DNA of 64,000 bases from UBA1672 sp965263215 (GTDB lineage: Bacteria > Pseudomonadota > Alphaproteobacteria > Micavibrionales > Micavibrionaceae). The notes beneath the pieces were generated by a model. That model did no database searches and had not been told where the DNA came from. It worked only from the letters and a program-made list of their open reading frames with translations. Below, piece after piece: positions 15,938 through 24,298 of this stretch. Every line of letters starts with the position of its first letter. Position 1 is the first letter of the stretch. The DNA is taken from the NCBI GenBank assembly GCA_965263215.1, contig OZ253663.1:310001-374000 (forward strand). Reading direction: 5' to 3'. The position numbers were made by a program, and so were the translations under genes.

Positions 15938-17170
15938 GTGGCTCAAGGTCAACAATCAAGCGATACTTTATACGATAACAGCATCGGCTGGGCACTTATG
16001 ATTGCCATTTTTGCCATACTGATCTGGCTGTTCTGGGTTTTCTTTGACACAGAAGTCAGAGAATTAGTGAGATGGATACGTTACGGCGAAATGTGGCTTG
16101 TGTCCTGGTTTTTACCCGAGGATTACACGTTTTTCTATGGGAACAGAGACAGATCATTTTTTATACATTTTGATGGATCAAGAAACATTCCCCTAAATGG
16201 CGTTGCCGAGTACACGAAACACGAACTGGACTACGACCGCTTGGCAAAATTCAGTGCTATGGCCATGCAACCTTTAAAATGGCCAATTGTTATGACGATT
16301 GGTGCAGGTGCGATGTGGTGCATGTTTATGGGACCAGGCACACAATTCAGAAGAAAGTTAAGTTTAGAAAAACTCATTGAAGTACAATCTCGGGTTTTTC
16401 CTGTCATCACACCTTTCGTTAAATTTAACCCGGCAAAACAGCCCCCCAGACCGCCTGGTGCTCCTGTCCCTGCGGAACTCCCCTTATTTGCAGAGGCTTT
16501 AGGCCCAGAGGAATGGCTCGCCTATAACAGTATTCAAGTGCCTGATGGTAAAATTGACCGTGCAAACGCTGCGCAAGCCTTTATCGAACAACTAGGCAAC
16601 CCATGGCGTGGGTCTAAAACGATTGATAATTACAAACAGGTTCTCTTGGCTGCCTTTGCACTAAAAGCATCACGTAAAAGGGTTGAGGCAGAAGATCTTC
16701 TGGGGCGTTTGGCAAAATGTTGGACAATGAATGGTGGTTTAAACCTTTCCAAAGACCGGAAATTACTTGGCGAAGCACGCCGCGTTTTAAAAGATAAAAA
16801 CCTTTCCGGCTCTACGCTATCGCAAGCCAACAGACATGCTTTCGAGACGACCGCGATGCTACGTGCGCTACAATACGCACGCGAAGAGGGTGGCGTTTTA
16901 CCGGCGGCACAATTTGTTTGGCTTCGCGCACATGACAGAAATCTTTGGTATGCATTAAATAATATGGGCCGCCAGAGTTATCACATGGAAGCCTTGGGCG
17001 CGATGTCACATTTCAAAGCCGAAAAATTAACGCAACGCCCTATTCCGGTGCCAAAGGTTGATCACGCCGTGGATACAATCGCGACATATATGAGCTCAAT
17101 AAAAGCACGCCCTATACCACAATTAGATTACAGCAAATCGAAAAAACGTGGCGTTAAAAAAGCCGTTTAA
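15938..17170 (+). CDS. dotM: DotM/IcmP-like type IVB coupling-complex protein
   Basis: A 410-residue inner-membrane protein of the Dot/Icm system. DotM binds DotL in the type IV coupling complex and its cytoplasmic domain recognises acidic Glu-rich signals on effectors. Hydrophobic helices lie near residues 15-36 and about 105-125, and the cytoplasmic part has the family block EEGGVLPAAQFVWLRAHDR followed by LWYALNNMGRQ. Legionella DotM is about 380 residues, so the length fits. The start is a GTG with no strong ribosome site. Two genes on, in the same direction, lies dotL; the rest of the secretion apparatus is not in this window. Confidence 0.88.
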   Translation: MAQGQQSSDTLYDNSIGWALMIAIFAILIWLFWVFFDTEVRELVRWIRYGEMWLVSWFLPEDYTFFYGNRDRSFFIHFDGSRNIPLNGVAEYTKHELDYDRLAKFSAMAMQPLKWPIVMTIGAGAMWCMFMGPGTQFRRKLSLEKLIEVQSRVFPVITPFVKFNPAKQPPRPPGAPVPAELPLFAEALGPEEWLAYNSIQVPDGKIDRANAAQAFIEQLGNPWRGSKTIDNYKQVLLAAFALKASRKRVEAEDLLGRLAKCWTMNGGLNLSKDRKLLGEARRVLKDKNLSGSTLSQANRHAFETTAMLRALQYAREEGGVLPAAQFVWLRAHDRNLWYALNNMGRQSYHMEALGAMSHFKAEKLTQRPIPVPKVDHAVDTIATYMSSIKARPIPQLDYSKSKKRGVKKAV

Positions 17171-17213
17171 ATTCTGATTTATTAAAATAAAGTACGAGAA
17201 AGAAAAATTTGAT

Positions 17214-17774
17214 ATGAAAAAAAACACTGCAAAAAAAGAAGATGTTATGGCGTCCTCGGTCAAAATTGTAGACGGTAAGTTGATTCTTTCTCTTCCGACC
17301 GCCCAAACTCCTGTGGTTTGGCAAATGGATCTTGAAAATGCGCAATCTGCAGCATTTACAATACAAGAAGACAAAAAAAAGAAAAATTTCTCACTGGTTT
17401 TGAAAGCGCAGGACGGCAGCATTGATGAAATTGCCCCTTTTGATGACAAAGAAAGTGCCGTTGAAATATTAATGGAAACATCTAGCGTTCTCCAAAACGC
17501 ACATGGGGCAATTAAGTCCGGCGGCACAGCAGCATCCAATACAAATGTTGCGCCCTCACAATCTAAAAATAACACTGAAGGGGGGAGCGATAAACTCGGC
17601 GCGTTTCTCGCCTTCGCATTGGTGGTTGTTCTTATCCTTATATGGACAATCTCATCATCAACACCAAGTAAAATTTCGGATGTCGCAGGCACAAATGCGG
17701 CATCTGGCTCAGTTGAGCCAAGACAATCTTCAGGTGTTCCGGTATCTGCAGATGATTTTCTGAGTAATCGATAG
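17214..17774 (+). CDS. Unknown single-helix membrane protein between dotM and dotL
   Basis: A 186-residue protein with a soluble N-terminal part of about 115 residues (a beta-rich start VDGKLILSLPTAQTPVVWQM, then EIAPFDDKESAVEILMETSS), a Ser/Thr/Asn linker, one membrane helix near residues 133-150 (FLAFALVVVLILIWTI) and a short low-complexity tail. It is not DotN/IcmJ by visible sequence. It sits 43 bases after dotM and 19 before dotL, so it is probably a coupling-complex component special to this lineage. An alternative start is the Met at residue 11. Confidence 0.7.
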   Translation: MKKNTAKKEDVMASSVKIVDGKLILSLPTAQTPVVWQMDLENAQSAAFTIQEDKKKKNFSLVLKAQDGSIDEIAPFDDKESAVEILMETSSVLQNAHGAIKSGGTAASNTNVAPSQSKNNTEGGSDKLGAFLAFALVVVLILIWTISSSTPSKISDVAGTNAASGSVEPRQSSGVPVSADDFLSNR

Positions 17775-17793
17775 TTTGGAGCAACCCTGATCA

Positions 17794-20700
17794 ATGGCGT
17801 TAAATCAAAGGAAATACGAACATAAGCATGAGGCGATATTAAGGGACGTGCGTCCTTTATCTATGCGTATTGCCGACGGTCTTTCCAGCCCGTCATACTC
17901 TACCGTTATATTTTTCATGGCCGGTTTTTCTATTCATATCAATGAATGGATGTTGACCTTTGCCGACATGATATTGCTTTTCTTATTTATTTATTTTCTA
18001 TGGTTAGTTTCTAGAGATAGAGCACTCGCCTTTAAATTACCTTTGGGCGCAAAACATAAAGACACGAATAATGGTCGCGGTGGCAAGCCTGGGAATGCTG
18101 AAGGCATTTTATATCTTGGTAATGTTGAAAAAACAAATGAGGAAGTCTGGTTTACAAATTCAGATATCAGAACACATGTTCTATATCTTGGAACAACAGG
18201 CGCCGGTAAAACGGAAGGGCTAAAGTCATTAGTAACAAATGCCATGACGTGGGGTTCCGGGTTTGTTTACGTTGATGGTAAAGCCGATACTGACCTATGG
18301 TCATCCTTGTCATCTCTCGTGCGTCGCTTTGGTCGTGACGATGATTTGCTTGTCTTGAACTACATGACAGGTAACGCAGATATTCAGGCACCATCCAACA
18401 CCATGAACCCGTTCTCATCCGGTTCTGCGTCATACCTGACCAACATGCTGGTGAGTTTGATGCCGGAAAGTGGCGGTGACAACGCGATGTGGAAAGAGCG
18501 TGCGGTATCTTTGGTTGGTGCAATGATGCCTGTTCTGACATGGAAACGTGATAATCAAGAAATTCCGATGTCTGTACGAACCATCCGTGATTATCTTTCA
18601 TTGAATAATGTCATTAAGCTTGCCCGCGATGACACTGTACCTGCAGAGATCCGATCCGGTATGACGGGCTATCTTGATACACTGCCCGGTTTTATCGGCG
18701 AAGCATACGATGATGAAGGTAAGGTAAAGCCGCCAGGGCCGGACACACCACAATATAACACTGAAACCGCGTCACAGCAGCACGGTTATCTTGCTATGCA
18801 GTTCACACGCTCGCTTCAGTCATTAGGTGATGACTATGGTTACATTTTTGACACCCAAGCCGCTGACGTGGATATGGTCGATGTCGTTCTAAACCGCCGT
18901 ATCCTTGTTGTGCTTGTTCCCGCCCTTGAAAAATCAGGTGACGAAGTTGCCAACCTTGGTAAGATCGTTTCGGCCTCAATCAAAGGTATGATGGGCTCAA
19001 CTTTGGGTTCGACTGTTGAAGGGGATTCTTCCAGCGTTATTGAAAACAAACCCACGCATTCATCCACGCCGTTTATGACGGTTTTTGACGAGGTTGGTTA
19101 CTACGTTGCCGAAGGTATGGCTGTTATGGCCGCTCAGGCGCGTTCACTTGGTTTCTCACTTGTTTTTGCCGGTCAGGATTTGCCTGCCATGAAAAAACGT
19201 GTTCGTGAAGAAGCACAATCTATTACTGCGAACTGTAACATTAAGCTTTTTGGTAAACTCGAAGACCCGACAGAAACCAAAGACTTCTTCGAAAAAACTG
19301 TCGGTAGCGCAATGGTGACAGAGGTTTCCGGCTTCCAAATGTCTGGCGGTGGTGAACTTGGCGCGTATCATGATACGAAACAAGCCGGTGTTCAACTAAG
19401 ACCACGTGCCAGTTATGATGGGTTGCGTGGCTTTAAAGAAGGTCAAGCCGTTGTCACATTCGGTGAAGTTGTTTGTGACTGCGCAATTTTCTATTCGAAC
19501 CCTGGGTTTGCAAAGGCTATGCGTGTTACACGCTATATGTCCTTGCCGCCACCGGATGATGCACTAATCAAGCATGCAAGTTCAATCACGAAGCTCCGTG
19601 ACTTGATGGTGAATAAAACATGGACAGCCATTCGCGCAGATGTAGCCGTTGAAACATCCGCTGAAATCGCAGCGATGCATGATGGTTTCGTTGAAAATAA
19701 CAAACCCGATGTAAATCCGGTGGATGCAGGTATTGCGGCACTTGTTCACATTCACGGCATTGCTAACGACATTCCACCACCAAGTGAAAATGTCGGAAAA
19801 GCCCAAGGTGGATCAACATCTGGCGGCAGCGGAAGTGGCGGTGCGAAACCCGCTGTAGCACAGCAACAAGCCGCACCGGCAAAGCAAGCAAGCCCACTCG
19901 CTGCGGTCAAAGCAGCAGATACCGCAAAAGCAGCCCCTTCTGTATTTGGTGCAGCACCAGCAGCCGCAGCTACCGCGACTACGGCCGTCGCATCTACCCC
20001 ACCTGCTTCCGCAGAAGAAAAAGCAATCATGCAAGCCGCACAAGGTGTTAAAGACAACGTGTTCGGCGGTGAGAAAAAAGACGATGCCGCGAAAGCGCAA
20101 GCACCCGCAGCACCAACAACGCCAACTGAAACACCCGCAGCCACAGGTGGAAGTGGTGCAAAACCATCAATATTCGGTAGTACGCCGGCAAAACCGGAAA
20201 CACCGGCACAGCCTGCTACGCAAACACCAACAACACCCGCCGCTCCGCCATCCTCAGAGGAAGAGGCAATAATGAAGGCGGCTCAAGGCGTTCAAAACAA
20301 TGTGTTCGGCAGTGAGAAGAAAGACGACACACCGCAAGCCCCGGCAGCGACAGATAATGGTAATGCAAAACCATCAATATTCGGTAGTGCGCCGGCAAAA
20401 CCGGACGTACCAAAAGAGCAACCACCTGCAACACCCGCGGCAGAAACACCACCCGCAGCAACGCCTCCTGTAGACGAAAAAAAGGCAGATAATGGCAAAC
20501 CTTCAATTTTCGGAAGCGCGCCTGCGAAACCGGAAACACCGCCTGAGCAGCCTATACCTCAAACAACACCAGAGGTACCGCCGGTTGAAAAACCACCTGT
20601 AGAGGCTCCACCGCCTGCGACCACACCGGAAGTACCACCTGCTGCGCCACCAGAAAAACCTGCAGATACAAATGCAAGTGCAAAACCGGCAATATTCGGT

Positions 20701-20880
20701 GGTGCACCGGCAAAACCGGAAACACCTGCGACACCGCCTACTGCTGAAACACCGCCGCCTGCCACACCAACTGAAACACCCGCAACGCCACCCGCGGAAG
20801 AGAAAAAGGCTGATAACGGCAAGCCCGCAATATTCGGCGGAGGTAGCACAAAGTCATCAGATGACGAAGATAAGAAATAA
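17794..20880 (+). CDS. dotL: DotL/IcmO-like type IV coupling ATPase with FG-repeat tail
   Basis: A 1028-residue VirD4/TraG-superfamily ATPase that selects and feeds substrates to the type IVB channel. Two N-terminal membrane helices lie at about residues 35-72, Walker A GTTGAGKT at 133-140, and a Walker B-like FMTVFDEVGYY segment near 427. The region after about residue 655 is low complexity, rich in Pro, Ala, Thr and Lys, with repeated K-P-(S/A)-I-F-G units and two EEKAIMQAAQGV-like helices. In Legionella the DotL C-terminus binds the adaptors IcmS, IcmW and LvgA; this tail is longer and unlike it. A terminator follows directly. Confidence 0.9.
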   Translation: MALNQRKYEHKHEAILRDVRPLSMRIADGLSSPSYSTVIFFMAGFSIHINEWMLTFADMILLFLFIYFLWLVSRDRALAFKLPLGAKHKDTNNGRGGKPGNAEGILYLGNVEKTNEEVWFTNSDIRTHVLYLGTTGAGKTEGLKSLVTNAMTWGSGFVYVDGKADTDLWSSLSSLVRRFGRDDDLLVLNYMTGNADIQAPSNTMNPFSSGSASYLTNMLVSLMPESGGDNAMWKERAVSLVGAMMPVLTWKRDNQEIPMSVRTIRDYLSLNNVIKLARDDTVPAEIRSGMTGYLDTLPGFIGEAYDDEGKVKPPGPDTPQYNTETASQQHGYLAMQFTRSLQSLGDDYGYIFDTQAADVDMVDVVLNRRILVVLVPALEKSGDEVANLGKIVSASIKGMMGSTLGSTVEGDSSSVIENKPTHSSTPFMTVFDEVGYYVAEGMAVMAAQARSLGFSLVFAGQDLPAMKKRVREEAQSITANCNIKLFGKLEDPTETKDFFEKTVGSAMVTEVSGFQMSGGGELGAYHDTKQAGVQLRPRASYDGLRGFKEGQAVVTFGEVVCDCAIFYSNPGFAKAMRVTRYMSLPPPDDALIKHASSITKLRDLMVNKTWTAIRADVAVETSAEIAAMHDGFVENNKPDVNPVDAGIAALVHIHGIANDIPPPSENVGKAQGGSTSGGSGSGGAKPAVAQQQAAPAKQASPLAAVKAADTAKAAPSVFGAAPAAAATATTAVASTPPASAEEKAIMQAAQGVKDNVFGGEKKDDAAKAQAPAAPTTPTETPAATGGSGAKPSIFGSTPAKPETPAQPATQTPTTPAAPPSSEEEAIMKAAQGVQNNVFGSEKKDDTPQAPAATDNGNAKPSIFGSAPAKPDVPKEQPPATPAAETPPAATPPVDEKKADNGKPSIFGSAPAKPETPPEQPIPQTTPEVPPVEKPPVEAPPPATTPEVPPAAPPEKPADTNASAKPAIFGGAPAKPETPATPPTAETPPPATPTETPATPPAEEKKADNGKPAIFGGGSTKSSDDEDKK

Positions 20881-20882
20881 AC

Positions 20883-20915
20883 AAATGCCCTCTTCCTTCG
20901 AAGGGGCATTTTTCT
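20883..20915 (+). terminator. Intrinsic terminator of the dotM-dotL operon
   Basis: AAATGCCC and GGGGCATTT pair around CTTC, followed by a T-rich tract, three bases after the dotL stop codon. Confidence 0.85.
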
Positions 20916-20947
20916 TTTACCTACTTTTCAAAAATTATAATAAAAAT

Positions 20948-21847
20948 TTAAACGCGGCCATACCATGTCGCACGCGCCTTGCCGTGACGGATCAGATATC
21001 CGCCTTCGACCAACTCCCCGAGACGAAGTTTCAGCGTAGAGCGTTTACCACGTGTAAGACGTTCAATCTCTTTCATGCTCAAACGATCATGCTTATCGAA
21101 TAGTTTTAGAACTTTAGTTGATAATGCAGGCATATTCACAATTTCAGAACTGCCCTTTTCAACACGGTCTTGTAATTTATCTTTTTGTGCTTTCAGAATT
21201 TTAAAGAAAAATTCAAACCACACATCCCAATCAATCTTACCTTTAGCCAGTGTTGTTTGTGTATGTTTCAACGCCTTGTAATAATCCTCTGCCTCATCAT
21301 TCAACAACGCATCAAGCGTACTGTAGGGCGCATAACCATAGCCCGCCTTGAACATCAGCAAGATAATCATGAGGCGTGCAAGCTTTTGGTTTCCCTTTTC
21401 AAAAGGGCAAAACTGCATGTAGACCGCCGTGAAAATCGCAATAATATAAAGCGGGTGGAGCTCTTCCTTTTCAAAGGCATCATTCGTCCACTTCATCAAG
21501 CGCGGCATCAAATCACGCACTTCTTTCGGACTGGCAACACTGAGAGATCCAACAATCTCATCGCCTTTTTTAATCTCTATAGGATTACTGTTTTCCTTGA
21601 AAATACTCACCCGCTTTGATCCGGTGAACACCGCATGTAGCTTGCATAAAAGCTCAACATCCAATGGCTGATCCTGCCAACTATGGGCGATTTCCTTGAA
21701 GTTGCGGCCAAAGCTCGACACATCACCAAGAAGTTGCAGTGATGTCGTATGATTTTCGAGTGCAGACCACGCGCCTTTAAACTCGTCAATCTCGCAGACA
21801 AGCTTGAGCATGTTGGGCGTAATTTTTACGTTCTGAAGTCCTAGCAT
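20948..21847 (-). CDS. Fic-domain protein with degenerate catalytic motif and C-terminal winged helix
   Basis: A 299-residue Fic/DOC-fold protein. The core helix reads CPFEKGNQKLARL at residues 147-159, where the active consensus is HPFx(D/E)GNGRxxR. The catalytic His is Cys, the second Gly is Gln and the first Arg is Lys. AMPylation by the usual chemistry is therefore unlikely. The last ~65 residues form a winged helix-turn-helix (LSMKEIERLTRGKRSTLKLR), as in chromosomal Fic regulators. It lies 51 bases downstream of argS on the same strand and converges on dotL. It may be a DNA-binding pseudo-enzyme. Confidence 0.82.
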   Translation of the reverse strand: MLGLQNVKITPNMLKLVCEIDEFKGAWSALENHTTSLQLLGDVSSFGRNFKEIAHSWQDQPLDVELLCKLHAVFTGSKRVSIFKENSNPIEIKKGDEIVGSLSVASPKEVRDLMPRLMKWTNDAFEKEELHPLYIIAIFTAVYMQFCPFEKGNQKLARLMIILLMFKAGYGYAPYSTLDALLNDEAEDYYKALKHTQTTLAKGKIDWDVWFEFFFKILKAQKDKLQDRVEKGSSEIVNMPALSTKVLKLFDKHDRLSMKEIERLTRGKRSTLKLRLGELVEGGYLIRHGKARATWYGRV

Positions 21848-21898
21848 TGGCCGAGTATAGCCATAACTTCACAGCAGATCAATCACGATAAAAGAAAA

Positions 21899-23632
21899 TT
21901 ACATACGAGCCGGAATCTCGATACCAAGTAGACCCAAAATAAGCGATAACTGCTTGTGCGTTTGCTGACAAAGTGCCAATCGACTTGTTTTTAATGCTGC
22001 GTCTTCTTCGGATAAAATGTGACAGTTGCCGTAGAAGGAACTGAATTCCTGCGCGAGTTTGAACGCATAATCACACAATATGTGCGGCGTGTAGTTATTT
22101 AGTGTGCCATCAAAATGGTCAGGCAATTCACTGAGCAAAAGCGCAAGCCCCCGATCCGCATCATCAATCACAAACGCATCCGCTTTGATAGTGTCTTCCA
22201 CACCCGCCTTGCGCAGCAAAGATTGAATCCGCACTGCCTGATAGAGCAAATACGGCCCCGTTTTCCCCTCAAATGACGTCATGCGATCAATATCAAAAAC
22301 ATAATCAGAAATACGGTTATTTTGCAGATCGGCGAATTTCAGCGCAGCAATCGCAACCTTATGCGCCACGTCTTGCCGCTCGGCCTCATCCATGTCCTGC
22401 GCCAAGTCCGCTTCGTCCAAACGTGCGGTGGCTTTTTCCTCAGCCATTGCGATGAGATCTTCCAAACGCATAACACCGCCCGCACGAGTTTTAAACGGCT
22501 TGCCGTCCGACCCGTTCATTGTGCCGAACCCTGCGAAGGTTAATTCTACCTGATCTTCAGGTGCAATATCGGCAATACGCACGGCGCGGAAGACCTGTTC
22601 AAAATGCAAATGCTGGCGCTGATCTACGACATAGATAATCTTATCCGGATTATGGGTTTTCATGCGATCAATGATCGTTGCCATATCAGTTGTGCTATAG
22701 AGCACTGCCCCGTCAGACTTCAACAAAATCAACGGCGGGATTTCCTTTTTATCATCGCCGCGCGCAACAGAAATAATCCACGCGCCATCATCTTCTTTCG
22801 TGATACCGCGCTTTTTTAAATCCGCAACCATATCAGCGATGTAAGGGTGCGCATCGCTCTCGCCTTTCCATTCATCAAAATGAACACCAAGCGCATCAAA
22901 ATTTTCTTTCATCCCCGCAATGGACACATCAATAAATGCGCGCCATGTTTTGGTATAGGCCGCATCGCCTTCTTGTAATTTTTTGGTCGCCGCGCGTGCC
23001 TGCGCCATGCGCGCCTCATCTTCCTTACACGCGGCGGAGGCCTTCGGGTAAATCTCGGCGAGCATCTCCATCGTGATCTCGCCATCAAAATTCATAATTT
23101 CAAGCTCGGACAGGATCATCCCCATTGGTGTGCCCCAATCCCCCATATGGACATCACCAATCGCATTATATCCCGCGAATTGGCATATTCGGCGCAGCGT
23201 ATCGCCGATGATAGAACTTCGCAAGTGCCCGACATGCATCGCCTTAGCGATGTTCGGCCCACCATAATCAAGAATGACCGTTTGTCCTTCTCCGGTTTTT
23301 TCAATGCCTGCGCGTTCATCTTCCGATAAGGATTTCAAGTGTTCCGCGATAAAATCATCGGTAAGAATAATATTGATAAAACCCGGCCCGCCAACAGAAA
23401 GCTCCGCGAACGTACCATCGTCTGCAGTTTCCTGAACCTTATTGATAATGTCCTGCGCGATGTCACGCGGATTTTTCTTGGCCACCTTCGCGCATGGCAT
23501 CGCGCCGTTACACTGGAATTGCGCGCTCTCCACCTGACCGGAGACAGAAACGCGAGCATATTCACGCGGTAAATCCAGCGCATCAAATGCCTGTTCCATG
23601 ATTTCCGTTAAACGCGCCGCTAAAGATGACAT
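21899..23632 (-). CDS. argS: Arginyl-tRNA synthetase
   Basis: A 577-residue class I aminoacyl-tRNA synthetase that charges tRNA-Arg. The HIGH-type motif is HVGH in KAMHVGHLRSSIIGD near residue 135, following an N-terminal Arg-tRNA-synthetase additional domain (residues 1-90). The C-terminal DALR anticodon-binding domain includes the segment KTGPYLLYQAVRIQSLL. Length is normal for the family. The gene diverges from a small gene at 23690. Confidence 0.97.
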   Translation of the reverse strand: MSSLAARLTEIMEQAFDALDLPREYARVSVSGQVESAQFQCNGAMPCAKVAKKNPRDIAQDIINKVQETADDGTFAELSVGGPGFINIILTDDFIAEHLKSLSEDERAGIEKTGEGQTVILDYGGPNIAKAMHVGHLRSSIIGDTLRRICQFAGYNAIGDVHMGDWGTPMGMILSELEIMNFDGEITMEMLAEIYPKASAACKEDEARMAQARAATKKLQEGDAAYTKTWRAFIDVSIAGMKENFDALGVHFDEWKGESDAHPYIADMVADLKKRGITKEDDGAWIISVARGDDKKEIPPLILLKSDGAVLYSTTDMATIIDRMKTHNPDKIIYVVDQRQHLHFEQVFRAVRIADIAPEDQVELTFAGFGTMNGSDGKPFKTRAGGVMRLEDLIAMAEEKATARLDEADLAQDMDEAERQDVAHKVAIAALKFADLQNNRISDYVFDIDRMTSFEGKTGPYLLYQAVRIQSLLRKAGVEDTIKADAFVIDDADRGLALLLSELPDHFDGTLNNYTPHILCDYAFKLAQEFSSFYGNCHILSEEDAALKTSRLALCQQTHKQLSLILGLLGIEIPARM

Positions 23633-23689
23633 TGCTTTTTCCTTGTGTGTTTGAAGAAAGGCATACTATATTTCGTTAAGGTTGAACAG

Positions 23690-24046
23690 ATGAGAGTTTT
23701 AAAAACCATGGCAAGGCGCCGGATTCGTCCAAATATCAAAGACAGCATCACATGTGATGTGCCCCTTGATGATGAGGTGCTTATGTCATTTGATGTGCTG
23801 CGCGCCAAGTTCGCACAATTTGCCGAAACGAACGGGATCGATTTAAAAAATGTAAAAATCTCTGAACGCAGTATCCGCGGCAGTTTCACTGATAAATCAG
23901 GCGTGGTTTTTAACGTTGATTTTACGCCCAATGGTGAAGGCTCTAAATTGGAGGGGTCAATCTCCAAGGAGATGAAATCAATGACCGACACTAGTCATGT
24001 CGGCTCTAGCGCCCGCACATTTATTGAAGAATTATTTCAGGGTTAA
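23690..24046 (+). CDS. Small conserved-looking hypothetical protein
   Basis: A 118-residue soluble protein of unknown function with a basic N-terminus (KTMARRRIRPNIKDSI), a helix (SFDVLRAKFAQFAETNGI) and a beta-rich segment (RGSFTDKSGVVFNVDFTP). The ATG at 23690 is chosen because AAGG lies about eight bases upstream; the frame stays open to 23645. It is divergent from argS. No domain is recognised. Confidence 0.6.
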   Translation: MRVLKTMARRRIRPNIKDSITCDVPLDDEVLMSFDVLRAKFAQFAETNGIDLKNVKISERSIRGSFTDKSGVVFNVDFTPNGEGSKLEGSISKEMKSMTDTSHVGSSARTFIEELFQG

Positions 24047-24093
24047 AAAATAGGATTTCATTTTTTGGATATGTACTCTTTTACTACTTTTAT

Positions 24094-24297
24094 TTAAATA
24101 TAATTATAATAGCGAAGAAAAATTGTAAATAAAGCCAACGCTGTACTCAATAACCACTTCCAATGCTTAAAGTAAAAACTAACCAAGTATCTATAGCTTC
24201 GAGCACTCCAATGCCTTCGGGTATAAATTGCAGTGAAATTGTGATCAGACTCAATTTCTACACTGCCATTATACCAGTTTAGAAATCTTTTCTTCAT
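24094..24297 (-). CDS. Small putative membrane protein following gyrB
   Basis: A possible 67-residue protein with a charged, aromatic N-terminal half and one C-terminal hydrophobic helix (WLLSTALALFTIFL). The ATG at 24297 has GAGGTGG nine bases upstream, inside the end of gyrB, suggesting translational coupling. An ATG at 24306 in the same frame is the alternative. No homology is recognised, so this could be a chance frame. Confidence 0.4.
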   Translation of the reverse strand: MKKRFLNWYNGSVEIESDHNFTAIYTRRHWSARSYRYLVSFYFKHWKWLLSTALALFTIFLRYYNYI

Positions 24298-24298
24298 T

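Noticed and set aside
19752..20909. Several long antisense frames under the dotL tail
   Set aside because: They arise from the repetitive Pro/Ala codons of dotL and have no ribosome sites or family signs.
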